Assembly: GCA_964501905.1 (NCBI GenBank)
Contig: CAZCTW010000002.1
Location: forward strand, 186,001-250,000
DNA length: 64,000 nt
DNA from: B69-G16 sp964501905
GTDB taxonomy: Archaea; Thermoproteota; Thermoprotei; Thermofilales; B69-G16
Direction of reading: 5' to 3'
In this document: positions 51,779 through 61,755 of the stretch, piece by piece
Layout of the letters: each line of letters opens with the position of its first letter
Position numbering within the stretch: position 1 is the first letter of the stretch
Made by a program: the position numbers and the translations under genes
The notes under the pieces: generated by a model
Databases searched by the model: none
The model's input: the letters and a program-made list of their open reading frames with translations, nothing else
What the model was told of the DNA's origin: nothing

Positions 51779-52678
51779 TTACTTAATGGATTTCCTGATT
51801 TCCTTTACTACACTCATAAACTTTTTAACCCTCCCAGGGTCGACAGGGTTCTGGGCTATACCGCCCTTCTTGAAGTAGGTCCCTACGATGGCGCCGTCCG
51901 CGTATTTTAGGAATTCCCTGACGTTCTCCAAGTTACACCCGCTCCCTATAAGCAAGGGCCTTTCGGGGGCCGCTTCTTTTACTTCTTTAATGTGCTCTAC
52001 AGTCGGCGGGAACCCGGTCATCTTACCCGAAACTATAAGCGCGTCTGCCATGTAGAAATCCGTCCACTCCGCGTGTATTCTAGCGTTTATGCCCGGGAAC
52101 ATTACCGCGTGCTTTTTGGTTACATCCGCAAAGATCTTTATATCCTCGGCGTAGAGCGCCTTCCTAATCCTGAGTAGTTCAGCTGCGCATCCGTGGTCGA
52201 ACTCGCCCGTATCCCAGACCATAGCGCCCGTTAGAAGGCAGACGCGTATAAACTTGGCCCCCGCCGCCTTGGCTATCGCCAGCGTAACCCTCCCTCCGTT
52301 ATGGACCACGTTTATCCCAACGGGCACGTTTACGTTCTTAACCACTTCTCTAGCCGCTACGGCTTGCGCCGTCATCTCCTCGGGCGGGACGGCTTTACCC
52401 ACGTAGTAGGGCAAGTCCCACATATTCTCCACGATTAACCCGTCGACGCCGTTCTCGACTAGAGCCATCGCGTCTTTAAGAGCAAAGTCTATGATTTCGT
52501 CTATGCTCTCTCCCTGGTACGCGGGGGCGCCGGGCAATGGGGGTAGGTGGACCATGCCTATGATAGGTTTTTTGACGCCGAATAGTTCTTCTAGACTTTT
52601 CAGTCTCTTACCGTAGAAGTCCCTAGCCCATTTTACTTCAAATTCCACGGATACCACAACTTTACAGACTAGATTCAC
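51779..52678 (-). CDS. BtpA/SgcQ-family TIM-barrel protein
   Basis: 299 residues: GMVHLPPLPGAPAYQG, DGLIVENMWDLPY, NVPVGINVVHNGG, ALIVSGKMTGFPPT and GSGCNLENVREFLKYADGAIVGTYFKKGG, the BtpA family pattern (phosphate-binding barrel). First known as a photosystem I assembly factor, but widespread and often placed with sugar or nucleoside metabolism. It starts 2 nt after the PfkB gene stop, so probably acts on a phosphorylated pentose or nucleoside product (inference). Confidence 0.85.
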   Translation of the reverse strand: MNLVCKVVVSVEFEVKWARDFYGKRLKSLEELFGVKKPIIGMVHLPPLPGAPAYQGESIDEIIDFALKDAMALVENGVDGLIVENMWDLPYYVGKAVPPEEMTAQAVAAREVVKNVNVPVGINVVHNGGRVTLAIAKAAGAKFIRVCLLTGAMVWDTGEFDHGCAAELLRIRKALYAEDIKIFADVTKKHAVMFPGINARIHAEWTDFYMADALIVSGKMTGFPPTVEHIKEVKEAAPERPLLIGSGCNLENVREFLKYADGAIVGTYFKKGGIAQNPVDPGRVKKFMSVVKEIRKSIK

Positions 52679-52680
52679 AG

Positions 52681-53643
52681 CTAAAACTCTTTTGCAGGTT
52701 TGGGCAGGTTACGCGCTAAACTTCCTAAGTTTTTCTCTTCAAGGAAACGCTTTAACTCTTTCAGCGTGGGGAGGTGGCGGGATCCTCTTCCCGTACACTT
52801 CCACGCTGCCACGGCGTTGGCCAGTATTAGGCATTCCGCGAGCTTTAATCCATGTAAGACGCCGTAGATAAAGCCAGCGTCGAAAGCGTCTCCCGCACCC
52901 GTGGTGTCTACGACTTCAATTTTGAATGCTGGAGCTGTGAAGGAGCCGCTGTTTGAGAAGACTTGGGCTCCGGCGCCTCCCCTTTTGACAACTACTACCC
53001 TAGCTAACCTACGCGTCAATTCTCCTAGACCGCCTAAAGCCCCGGCGAGCAGTAAAGCCTCCCTCTCATTTACAAATATGTAATCTACCCGCCCTATTAG
53101 CCTGTTTACCTCTCCTAAGCCCATGGCGGCTAGAGGTTCGCTGATGTCAATAGCGATTAAAGATCCTAATCTGCGAGCCGTATCGAGAGCTTTTCGCGTT
53201 GCGTTTTTTTGAGGAGACTCGAGGAGAGCGTAGCCAGATATGAACAGTAGACGTAGGCTTCCGAAATATTCCTCAACTATAGCTTCGAGCGTGAGCCTCC
53301 TGTTGGCTCCACGGTATCCCAGCATTGTCCTCTCGCCGTCTCTAGTAACGGCTATAATCGCTAACCCCGTATGGTCATCTTTTACGATTTGTAGAAGGCT
53401 CGTGTCGACGCCCTCATTGTTTAAATTCTCTTCGAGCATGCGCCCAAATGGATCTTCGCCAACTGCGCCGATGAAACCTGTGGGAACTCCTAGCCGCGAT
53501 AGGGCTACGGCTACGTTAGCCGCCGCGCCGCCTGGGCGTAGTTCCAGGTGAGACGCTAGAGATTCGCTCCCTAATTTGGGCAGTTTATCCACGTATAGTA
53601 ATACGTCTAGGTTTACATCGCCGAGACAAGCTACTTCCGGCAA
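52681..53643 (-). CDS. PfkB-family carbohydrate/nucleoside kinase
   Basis: 320 residues with both PfkB signatures: GGAAANVAVALSRLG (about 33-47) and VDTTGAGDAFDAGFIYG (about 250-266, catalytic Asp). Family members phosphorylate ribose, nucleosides or ribose 1-phosphate. In an island with phosphorylases, ribose, nucleoside or ribose-1-phosphate kinase are the main options. It overlaps the TudS-like gene by 13 nt. Confidence 0.9.
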   Translation of the reverse strand: MPEVACLGDVNLDVLLYVDKLPKLGSESLASHLELRPGGAAANVAVALSRLGVPTGFIGAVGEDPFGRMLEENLNNEGVDTSLLQIVKDDHTGLAIIAVTRDGERTMLGYRGANRRLTLEAIVEEYFGSLRLLFISGYALLESPQKNATRKALDTARRLGSLIAIDISEPLAAMGLGEVNRLIGRVDYIFVNEREALLLAGALGGLGELTRRLARVVVVKRGGAGAQVFSNSGSFTAPAFKIEVVDTTGAGDAFDAGFIYGVLHGLKLAECLILANAVAAWKCTGRGSRHLPTLKELKRFLEEKNLGSLARNLPKPAKEF

Positions 53644-54188
53644 ACTAAGCCCCCTAGGAAACTCCTCAACTCCTCAGCGCTCTCTTTAAGACCGGCAACG
53701 TCTATATCGGTCATCGCTGGCTTTAATCCACGGCTTTCGAAAACTTCCTTAAGCACTTCCATGAAAACTCCCATACCCTCTACGCGAATACACTCTCCAA
53801 CTTTCTTCGGATCTCCGCCCAGCCACCCCTGCGTCGTCATTTTAACGCCGCACGATGGGCTACCTCTTATCCCGATAACGCACACTATCCTGTAACCGTT
53901 CCGCTGGTATTCAAGGGCTAGATCCACAGCTTCCTCAGCTATGCGGCGGCAGTACCTCCTGAAGCCTATATTGTCATATTGTTCTCTCGTATACCAGAAC
54001 CTCCTTAAACCCGCGTAGCCGGTTTCTGGGCACGGGAGCTGCACTACGCCAACTCCCAGTTCGGCGAGGACGTCGACTATCTCCTTTAGAATCCCCTTGC
54101 TGACGGCTAGCTCTTTAACCACCGAGTTTTGGTTTAGGATACAGTGAGAAATGAAGACTAGGAGTCCGCTGCGCGCGTCGCTCCACAT
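53631..54188 (-). CDS. TudS-related desulfidase (DUF523-like)
   Basis: 185 residues with the three-cysteine pattern of TudS: SHCILNQNSVV (about 14-24), LPCPETGYAGLRRFW and IGIRGSPSCGVKMTT. TudS uses a [4Fe-4S] cluster bound by three Cys to turn thiouracil into uracil plus sulfide. This is the CD3072-type relative commonly placed beside an ECF S component and PfkB kinase. Its place here suggests salvage of thiolated pyrimidines from tRNA breakdown. Confidence 0.8.
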   Translation of the reverse strand: MWSDARSGLLVFISHCILNQNSVVKELAVSKGILKEIVDVLAELGVGVVQLPCPETGYAGLRRFWYTREQYDNIGFRRYCRRIAEEAVDLALEYQRNGYRIVCVIGIRGSPSCGVKMTTQGWLGGDPKKVGECIRVEGMGVFMEVLKEVFESRGLKPAMTDIDVAGLKESAEELRSFLGGLVCRK

Positions 54189-54197
54189 AAAGACCGC

Positions 54198-54953
54198 CTA
54201 CTCGGGTATGCCTCTATCGTCGAGTATTTTCACAGCTTCTAGCGCTGTGAGAATAGCGTTTTTCTTAGCTTCCTCATTGAGTTTTTGAATCTTCTTGTCT
54301 TCAGAGATTTTTATCATCGCGCAAACAGCCCCCGCGAGAGCCCCTCTTATGCTGGAGACTATAAATATCGCGGCTGCCTCCATTTCCGAGAGTATAACGT
54401 TCCCCCTAACCCAGGCCTTCCACCTATTCATCCATACTTCCCTGGCTGGCTGATTTTCCGGCTCGACTTCACAGTAGAAAGAATCTTTCGTGTGGAAAAT
54501 ACCCACATGGTACCTGACTCCGAGCTTCTCCGCGGCGTCAACTAGCGCCGCGACGACTCTATAGTCCGCCACCGCCGGGTACTCTACGGGTATATACTGC
54601 CTCGTCGTGCCCTCGTCTCTCACGGCGCCTATGGCTATGCCTATATCCCCCGGCTTAGTATAGTCCTGCATAGCGCCGCTAGTACCTACCCTTATCAGTA
54701 CTTTAGCTCCAACTCGTATTAACTCCTCCACGGCTATAGCCGCCGAGGGACTGCCTATCCCCGTAGACGTCACCGAGACTGGGACTCCTTTATACTTGCC
54801 TGTATACGTCAAATACTCCCTATTCTGAGCTACAAACCTAGCCTCGTCCATGAAACTAGCTATTTTCGCGACCCGCCCCGGGTCGCCTGGTAAGAGAACA
54901 TAGGGCGCGATATCTCCCTCTCTTAAAGCTATATGATACTGCTTAGTGGACAA
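54198..54953 (-). CDS. Uridine phosphorylase-like nucleoside phosphorylase (copy 2)
   Basis: About 251 residues: YVLLPGDPGRVAKIASFM, SVTSTGIGSPSAAIAVEELIRVGAKVLIRVGTSGAM and ILSEMEAAAIFIVSS. A relative of the 47033 gene with the same family motifs, so likely different base preference. TTG 54953 is chosen because GAGGTGG lies about 6 nt upstream; a longer frame would add a spurious hydrophobic leader. First gene of the phosphorylase-TudS-PfkB-BtpA operon. Confidence 0.87.
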   Translation of the reverse strand: MSTKQYHIALREGDIAPYVLLPGDPGRVAKIASFMDEARFVAQNREYLTYTGKYKGVPVSVTSTGIGSPSAAIAVEELIRVGAKVLIRVGTSGAMQDYTKPGDIGIAIGAVRDEGTTRQYIPVEYPAVADYRVVAALVDAAEKLGVRYHVGIFHTKDSFYCEVEPENQPAREVWMNRWKAWVRGNVILSEMEAAAIFIVSSIRGALAGAVCAMIKISEDKKIQKLNEEAKKNAILTALEAVKILDDRGIPE

Positions 54954-55228
54954 AAATGCCACCTCGATAATCAATATACTCGTGAGGTATATGATTATTA
55001 TTCTAGACCTCCACATCGGTGAAGAAGAATATCCGCAATGCCGTGAAAGCTCATGCGGAGCTTAACGCTTATACTGTACATGGATGCACAGAAATTTGAA
55101 ATCTAGAGGTAAGCTTTTTCCGCACAGCCCACCTTCGACTATCTATGCTCTTATTAGACAAAAATGAGACGGGAAGTCGAGAGAGATTTTTAATTTTCTA
55201 AGGCTTAAAACACTAAACTAGAAGATAT

Positions 55229-56204
55229 ATGGATGCGGGCTTGAAGATTTCGGTGAGAAAAGCGAGGAAAGAAGACTACACAGGTATTGTAGAGGTCCAC
55301 TGTTCAGACGTGGAGAAGTGGTACAGGTGTGTTGGAAGTGAAAAGGTAGAGGCTAGCTATGAGGAGCTGACGCCTTTCGAAAGATGGCTACACGGCGGTC
55401 CTTGGATGGACGAGGATACGGTGCGCCTCCACTTCGACATTTTAAAAGAAAACGGAGGAGAAGTTTTCGTAGCAGTCTAGGCGGTAAAGTCGTGAGAGAG
55501 AGCGAAATAGTTTTCGCGGGGGAGCCGAATCCCTACGGAAGATACTGCTTTCTCGAAGTTCTGGTAGTCCACAAGAATTATAGACGAAGAGGGGTAGGCA
55601 CGGAGCTTGTTAGATGCTGCCTAGAATACGCTAAAAACCTCGGCCACAAGTTTCTCGACACGATGCCGGAAGACGAGAGGTCTAAAAGGCTATACCTGAA
55701 ATTCGGCTTTAGGAAAATGTTTGACCTCTACAAAATGAGGATAAAATGCGAAAAACGCCGGTCAACGCTTCCGCTAAAGGAAGCTTCCTTTTAGAGAACA
55801 TCCTAAAGACATGCTCTTGGTATCCGGACACTGGTACCCATCAATATACGTCTGGCACAACCTCATACGGTTGACCGACTATAACAAATTTAAAGGCTTC
55901 AACCTTTAAAAACCTAAAATTTACGGGATTTACAGCGGAGAAAAGGCAGGTCTTTTAGCGCTTCAAAGACATGCTACTAGGCCTACGCTCTGTATATCCT
56001 ATATCTGGGTTAAACCCAAATATCTTGAAGCAGAGTTTTTAAGTAAAATAGCTGAAAGCGCGGCATCTAAAGCCTATGAGTTGGGATATAGGAAGGTTTT
56101 CGTAGGGGTGGATGGGGAGAATATGCCGCTTTTAGGAAGGCAGGGTATAGGAAGATGAGGAGGAAGGAGGAGTATATGAGGAATATTATGGATATTAAAA
56201 ATTG
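55229..56204 (+). pseudogene. Broken tandem GNAT acetyltransferase
   Basis: The first frame (55229-55480) encodes ISVRKARKEDYTGIVEVHCSD and ends GGEVFVAV-stop; one base is missing there, because the next frame continues LGGKVVRESEIVFAGEPNPYG then VHKNYRRRGVGTELVRCCLEYA, the acetyl-CoA loop, to 55794. After further stops and shifts, 55810-56204 gives a second GNAT half (YIWVKPKYLEAEFLSKIAES, VFVGVDGENM, then AAFRKAGYRKMRRKEEYM in another frame). Several lesions make a true pseudogene more likely than one sequencing error. Confidence 0.75.
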
Positions 56205-56550
56205 AAATATAAAAAATTTAAACTTTAGTTAACATTTTACCAGATTGTGGAAAAGTTGGAGACATCTCTCTGATAATCCTCTCCTTCAACTTATAAACGA
56301 GTGCTGGTTAACGACTTAACTTTCTAGGCGTCTCTGAGGCCGTGTTTTAGAGGTTGAAAGGAATTCGCTGAAAGAAAAAATATGACGATAGAGGAGGGGG
56401 AGAGGACTGTCGTCATGTAATATTTCTGCCGTGTAAGAGTACGGTGTTAGAGTTGGTTGGTGGTGTTATCCGGATAAGTTCTCGTTATATGATAACATGA
56501 AAAGTACTGAAAAATGAAGCTAGAAATGTTCTTGGAATAAAATTATTTTT
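56205..56550. other. Intergenic region without a recognisable gene
   Basis: About 345 nt between the GNAT relic and the convergent coiled-coil gene. No ORF, tRNA or C/D-box arrangement stood out. AT-rich at both edges; the middle contains a purine-rich run (AGGAGGGGGAGAGGA near 56390). Confidence 0.5.
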
Positions 56551-57795
56551 TCATATTTTTTGGTGTTTCTTTAGGAGTAGAGCTAGGGCTGCTCCGATGG
56601 CTAGTGAGGATGGTATTCCCACGAGTGTCGTGATTTGATAGAGTTGTAGTTTTTCCTTGTATTCTCTTGTTTTTTGTTCTAGTTCCGTGATAGTTTTGTT
56701 GGCGGTTTCTAGGTTTTCTCTGGCTTTCTGCAGGTTTTCCGATAGTTCCTCTATTTTCTCTTTTAGCTGGTTGTTTTCTTTTTCTAGCTCTGTTATTCTA
56801 CTTTCTAGTTCTTCTTTGCGTTGTTCTAGCTCTTTTACACGTGCGACTAGTTTTTCTTTCTCCTTATCGGTTTCTACCTTGAAGATCACTGGTTTTTCTA
56901 ATTCGCTTTTTACGTGGGTTTCGCTGCCGGGGAATACGGCTTTGAATAGTACGTTGCCGCTTATGGTCGTGTTTACGTATAGGATGAAGCGTCCGTTTTC
57001 GTCCGTCGTCGTGTTGCAGAAGTGGAGCCAGGTTTTTCCTCCGTCTATGCTGATGTATACCATTACGGTGGCGTTGGCTACGGGGGGCTCTATAGCTCCT
57101 TCTATTTTGGCCGTTTTAGAGTCTAGGGCTAGGACGTTGAAGTTTAGCTTGGATTCGACTTTCACGTAGAATTGTACCGTGGGGCTTTTAGAGGATTTAT
57201 AGTCTTTGGTTCCTGGGAAGTAGGCGTACGCCTTCCATAGGCCAAGGGTGTCGGCTGCGAATTGATGGGAAAAGCTTCCATCGGTTTTACTCTGTACCTT
57301 TACTTTTACCTGGGAGCCGTCGGGTTTTGTTACCGTAATGGTTATTTCGGCTTTCATAGCTGGGGATATGTAGCCGGTTAGAATTACGGTTTCGTTTAAC
57401 CGGTACTCGCTTTTATCGGCGCTCAGGCTTAAACTGGTTTTCTTCTTTTCCTGAGGCGGGGGGTGCGGCTTCTTTAGGTGCACGTCTATTCTAATTACTC
57501 CTTCTCCCGATTTGGACGCCGAGCCTTTGTACTCTCCTTTGCTCGCTGTAACTGTAACCGTGACGGGGGTTTGAGAGACCGTCAAGTCTACTTTATATTT
57601 GCCCGAGCTGTCCGTGATCGTAGATTTTGAAACTCCCGCCGCGCTTACTTTTACGCTGGCTCCCGCTGCGGGTGAGCCGTCTGGCATGTAGACGTAGCCC
57701 CAGACTGTTATCGGTACTTGGGCTTGAGCTTTCTCGATTACTCCAGCGAAGGTGACTATGGTTAAGAGTAATATCAGGAGCGCGATTTTTCTCAT
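56551..57795 (-). CDS. Exported carboxypeptidase-regulatory-like/Ig/coiled-coil protein
   Basis: 414 residues. Signal peptide (MRKIALLILLLTIVTFAGVI, cleaved near AQA), a CarboxypepD_reg-like domain (about 28-108: WGYVYMPDGSPAAGASVKVS), a Lys-rich linker, two Ig-like beta domains (about 118-305), a coiled coil (about 308-380) and a C-terminal membrane helix with basic tail LLLKKHQKI. It is a surface-anchored spacer protein. It starts 4 nt after the C25 peptidase stop, so the two are made together. Confidence 0.83.
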   Translation of the reverse strand: MRKIALLILLLTIVTFAGVIEKAQAQVPITVWGYVYMPDGSPAAGASVKVSAAGVSKSTITDSSGKYKVDLTVSQTPVTVTVTASKGEYKGSASKSGEGVIRIDVHLKKPHPPPQEKKKTSLSLSADKSEYRLNETVILTGYISPAMKAEITITVTKPDGSQVKVKVQSKTDGSFSHQFAADTLGLWKAYAYFPGTKDYKSSKSPTVQFYVKVESKLNFNVLALDSKTAKIEGAIEPPVANATVMVYISIDGGKTWLHFCNTTTDENGRFILYVNTTISGNVLFKAVFPGSETHVKSELEKPVIFKVETDKEKEKLVARVKELEQRKEELESRITELEKENNQLKEKIEELSENLQKARENLETANKTITELEQKTREYKEKLQLYQITTLVGIPSSLAIGAALALLLKKHQKI

Positions 57796-57799
57796 GTTA

Positions 57800-60700
57800 T
57801 CACCCTACTTCCACAAATCTGGCGGGGGCCGCTAGGTAGACGAAGTAGCCGTAGCCCATTTCTATTAAAAAGTCTTCTTCGGGTGGACTGACTCCGGGGG
57901 TGTAGCCTATGAACTCCTGCTTATCTACGTCCCACTTCCATATCCCCTGTAGGTTGGAACCGACGTTCTCGGCTATATCGGATGCGTATACTGGCTTTAG
58001 CGGGGGTATTAACAGGGCTATGAGGTTGTACTTGGCTTCGAGTTCTCTAACGAGAAATCTATACTGCTCCCACTGGGAAGCATAGCTCTGCTCCGCAATA
58101 GCCCTCACTTCTATCTTGTGTTCTCCAAGGCTGTAGCTAGCGGTATCTATGACTATGCGTACTGTCTCGGTGGGCGAGTCATAGGCTCCGTCAATTGGCT
58201 TGGTCACGTTTACCGCTTCTCCCCCGTCTATCCTGTATTGGACCATTCTTATGATTAAGCTCGCGTTGTTGGACGCCGTTATGTTCATGTATATAACTCC
58301 CTCGATTACGACTACGTCTTCTACCTTTATCGTAAAAGCTACTGCGCCCCCGGCCGTAACTTCAAAGCTTTTAGAATCGTAGATCGTCGTGTAGCCTTTT
58401 ATATACGCGCTAACCTCCACTAGGTAGCTGCTGGTTGGAGCCCCGCTGGGTATCTCGTAGATAACTGTGTAGTTTCCATCTTGTGGTACGTCGTCTCCGC
58501 CCATTCCGTCATCCCTCATTTGGGCTTCGAAGGCTAGCGTGCCGTTAGGATAGTATACTCTAGCAGTCGCGTTTACCCCTGTTAGGGGCTCTGTTCCGTT
58601 AAACACGCTCGCAACTATTTTTACCGTTGAGCCGGCGGCGTAGCTCTCCCTGTCCGTTTTTGCTTTTATGACATAGGAAGTGGTGAGCCACTTTATGCTA
58701 TTCTCTATTAGCGTTTTCCTAGTATCGGCCGATAAGTAGTGTACCGGGAAGGCTATGTAGACTACTCTGCCTCCAGCTCCCCAGTATAGGCCGTCATAGA
58801 CTATTATGGCGGAGTAGTTAGTCTCCGCGTATTTCGCTACTTGCGTCCCGTTGTTCCAAGGCTCTACGCCGTCTGGGTATGGAGGTTGGGAGGCGAAGGT
58901 AAAATGTTCTAGGTCTTCCATTACTGGGTGCTTCTCGGTCGCCTCCACCACGCTTGCATTAGTGTCGTCTACCAGGTACTTTGCGTGTGCAACTTTCTGC
59001 ATAAACTCGTCGTCTCCGTGGTCAAACCCTATATCTTCCCCCTCTAGGAGCAGTCTACCGCCCTTTTCGACGAACTGGATGAGAGTTTGCGCGTCCTCAG
59101 AGCTCACCGCCCCATCGTAGTATGTTCCAGTGTGCCAGATTACCGCGGTTACGTTCTCGTTTAGTAATATATCTAGAGATGGGTTTCCCCTTTCGCTTTC
59201 ATTCCAGACCATCGCGTTGAAGCCTAGGGCTTCTACGACTTCTATGAATTCGTTAGGCCAGACTCCCGGGTCCGTGAAGGGAGTGGCGTCGTCGTCCACT
59301 ACTATTAAAATAGTGTTGGGTTGGATTTCACTAGGGATTAAGGTTAGGTTTACCTCCATTACTACCCGCGGGTAGTAGAAATCTTTCTGTGTTGGCGTGT
59401 AGCCCTTGGCGTAGGCTTTGAAAGTGTACGTGCCATAGGATATGTTTACGAGTTCGTAGTAGCCTGTAAGCGTAGATATGTTATATAGTAGAACGCCGGA
59501 GGTGTAGTTGTAGACTTCTACTACGGAATTCGCCACGGGGGATCCATTCTCGTCTAGCACATAGCCCTTCAGCACCGGGGTCTCTGGGGGTGGCGGGGAG
59601 TCTCCGGTTCCGGTTAGGAGTAGAGAGGGGTCTCCTAGCAGGTTGCCGTATTCGACTACGGTGTACCAGTCGTACTTGTCGCTTCTTCCGTGCTTGGCTA
59701 GGTAGCCGGTTATCGCCGAGACGTGTAATCCGCCGGGAGAAAGGGTGCCTCCGGAATCCTCTATATCCTTAAAGGCTTTAATTACTCTCCAGTCGAACTC
59801 GCCCGCTAACCCGCTCGTTATCCAATATCCCGTGTATCCATAGGCTGTATCGGCGGCTCCGAAGTACGCTATGCCGCCGCCGGAAGAGTGTAGTAGGAAA
59901 GCTTCTCCTATACACACGTCTGTATCGGCGTAGTCGCCAGTGAGGCAGGACATCGCCACTATAATAGAGGTGTTGTAACCGTTCGTGAGGGAGTATACGT
60001 CGCTGTTGGTGAAGCAGCCTCCCTCGCCAAAGCTCCATACATCCACGTTGCCGTGTCCGGCGAAGTTAACTATTCCATACCCCTTATTCATTTCTTCCTT
60101 TGCTCTTGCGGGATTTAGGTTTCCTAGTCCTTCGTAGAGTTTTGTCCAGGAGAAATCCTCTGGGAGTAACTTATATTCTATGTAGTCTTTAAGCATCTCT
60201 CCTTCGGGGGTTAGGGGGTCTCCGAAGGTTACCGTTCCTAGGAGGAGTATTCTCCTAAACCATTCGTTTCTGGAGTTGTAGTTTTTGAGTTTGTCTATTA
60301 TCGTGTAGGCTTCGCTTAGCGTGCTGGCGGGTAATCTGCCGACTATTACGTCAGGCACTCCATCTATATCGTCTTCTACCTCTCCATAATAGCCGTCTCC
60401 GTCAGTATCCCAAGTTCCGTCTAGGTCGGCGTAGTAGAGATCCGTTTCTATGTAGTCTAAATCTCCTAAGCCGGGTATATAAGCGCGTCTAACGGGCACT
60501 ACATCCGCGTCTCCTAAGAGAACAACCCAAGTAATTCCATACGCATTTACAGCGTCGATTACGAAGTTTCTGATTTTCTCCTGGGTATCAGCGCCTGGGT
60601 AGTTTGAGCTTATCCACTCGACGGTGTATACTTTCGCTACGAGTCCAGTCGAGTTTTTCCACTCAGCGAATGCTACTGCAGCGTCTTGCAGAGTGTTAGA

Positions 60701-61333
60701 GGTTATAACTATTAGGTCTACTGCTTGTACGGGCTCTATTTGTGAAATTTGGACGGTTTTATACGTAATGGATAGTTCAATGTTCGTTGCTAACTCGACG
60801 GTCCAAGTTTCCGGGTAGTACCTAACAGGGAAAAGCCTCATGATTAGGTAGTTTACCCTCTCGAGAGATACCGGATCTATGCCTCTCCTAACCTCATACT
60901 CCACAACCTGAGGTGGGTAGGGTTTAGAAGAGTTGTAAATTTCCGGATCCTCCACGAATATATCCTTTCTGCGGTCTGATGGGGTTAGCGGTTTGGGTTG
61001 GGGGGTTAGTAGAAGCCTGTACTTGCCCTCGAGGGTGGTAGTTTCTATCCGATATTCTAAATGTTCGACCTCGACGTTTATCGGTAGCTTGTAAATTAGC
61101 GTTTTAACTGGAACTACAGGGGCTCCGGGAACTAAGTGAAAATCCGCCCCAGGGATAAGTATTAAACTGTATTTTTTAGATACTTTTTTTATAATGGGCT
61201 TGCCGAGCTTTATGGAAATGTCCGTCGGTATTTCGTCCGCTGGGCTGGCGCGTAAGTCATAAGATGGGGCTAGCGACCATACTCCGAAAGCGATTGCTAT
61301 AATCGCGATGAATATGATTACTCGAGTTTTCAT
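57800..61333 (-). CDS. Exported C25 (gingipain-like) cysteine peptidase, multidomain
   Basis: 1177 residues with a signal peptide (MKTRVIIFIAIIAIAFGVWS). A propeptide-like region precedes the C25 caspase-like domain (about 205-580), with catalytic His in NFAGHGNVDVW (near 426) and Cys in VAMSCLTGDYAD (near 462), and a Ca-loop-like DTDGDGYYG. Then a CarboxypepD_reg repeat, a glutamine-amidotransferase-like domain (ILIVVDDDATPF, LLLEGEDIGFDHGD), and Ig-like domains. No C-terminal membrane helix. It likely digests extracellular protein, possibly held at the surface by its operon partner. Confidence 0.88.
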   Translation of the reverse strand: MKTRVIIFIAIIAIAFGVWSLAPSYDLRASPADEIPTDISIKLGKPIIKKVSKKYSLILIPGADFHLVPGAPVVPVKTLIYKLPINVEVEHLEYRIETTTLEGKYRLLLTPQPKPLTPSDRRKDIFVEDPEIYNSSKPYPPQVVEYEVRRGIDPVSLERVNYLIMRLFPVRYYPETWTVELATNIELSITYKTVQISQIEPVQAVDLIVITSNTLQDAAVAFAEWKNSTGLVAKVYTVEWISSNYPGADTQEKIRNFVIDAVNAYGITWVVLLGDADVVPVRRAYIPGLGDLDYIETDLYYADLDGTWDTDGDGYYGEVEDDIDGVPDVIVGRLPASTLSEAYTIIDKLKNYNSRNEWFRRILLLGTVTFGDPLTPEGEMLKDYIEYKLLPEDFSWTKLYEGLGNLNPARAKEEMNKGYGIVNFAGHGNVDVWSFGEGGCFTNSDVYSLTNGYNTSIIVAMSCLTGDYADTDVCIGEAFLLHSSGGGIAYFGAADTAYGYTGYWITSGLAGEFDWRVIKAFKDIEDSGGTLSPGGLHVSAITGYLAKHGRSDKYDWYTVVEYGNLLGDPSLLLTGTGDSPPPPETPVLKGYVLDENGSPVANSVVEVYNYTSGVLLYNISTLTGYYELVNISYGTYTFKAYAKGYTPTQKDFYYPRVVMEVNLTLIPSEIQPNTILIVVDDDATPFTDPGVWPNEFIEVVEALGFNAMVWNESERGNPSLDILLNENVTAVIWHTGTYYDGAVSSEDAQTLIQFVEKGGRLLLEGEDIGFDHGDDEFMQKVAHAKYLVDDTNASVVEATEKHPVMEDLEHFTFASQPPYPDGVEPWNNGTQVAKYAETNYSAIIVYDGLYWGAGGRVVYIAFPVHYLSADTRKTLIENSIKWLTTSYVIKAKTDRESYAAGSTVKIVASVFNGTEPLTGVNATARVYYPNGTLAFEAQMRDDGMGGDDVPQDGNYTVIYEIPSGAPTSSYLVEVSAYIKGYTTIYDSKSFEVTAGGAVAFTIKVEDVVVIEGVIYMNITASNNASLIIRMVQYRIDGGEAVNVTKPIDGAYDSPTETVRIVIDTASYSLGEHKIEVRAIAEQSYASQWEQYRFLVRELEAKYNLIALLIPPLKPVYASDIAENVGSNLQGIWKWDVDKQEFIGYTPGVSPPEEDFLIEMGYGYFVYLAAPARFVEVG

Positions 61334-61755
61334 CGAAGCAAAAATATGAGTTTCGGTTTAATTGTTTATCCATTCGACTATCTTTTTAAAATAATCTTAG
61401 AATCTTAAACGCGTAAAGAAAATCGCTGGTCCCTTAACCATCTACGACTATTATCGCTAATACTTTACGACTTTTGTCCAATACGGTACATATTAATTAA
61501 ATAATCTTTAAACTAGGATGAGAAAGTCAGCATGGAGATAAAAGGAGCAGATCGTTGAGCTTGTCTAAGCGTAAATGTTTATAAACTTAAACATTTTGCT
61601 CTATGACATTGTTAAATTATTTAAAATTTGAAATACTATTCGTCCAATTTTATGTGAGATTTGCTATAGCTAAGGAGAATTAAAAAGCCTTAAATTAGTG
61701 ATTTGAAATTTCTCTAGGTAAAATTTAAATAATAAATATCATTAAGGAATACTTA
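61334..61755. other. AT-rich intergenic region
   Basis: 420 nt between the C25 peptidase promoter side and the gene at 61756. Very AT-rich (for example 61681-61740), no ORF and no clear RNA. It should contain the peptidase operon promoter near 61340-61390 on the minus strand, although no single TATA box is compelling. Confidence 0.5.
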
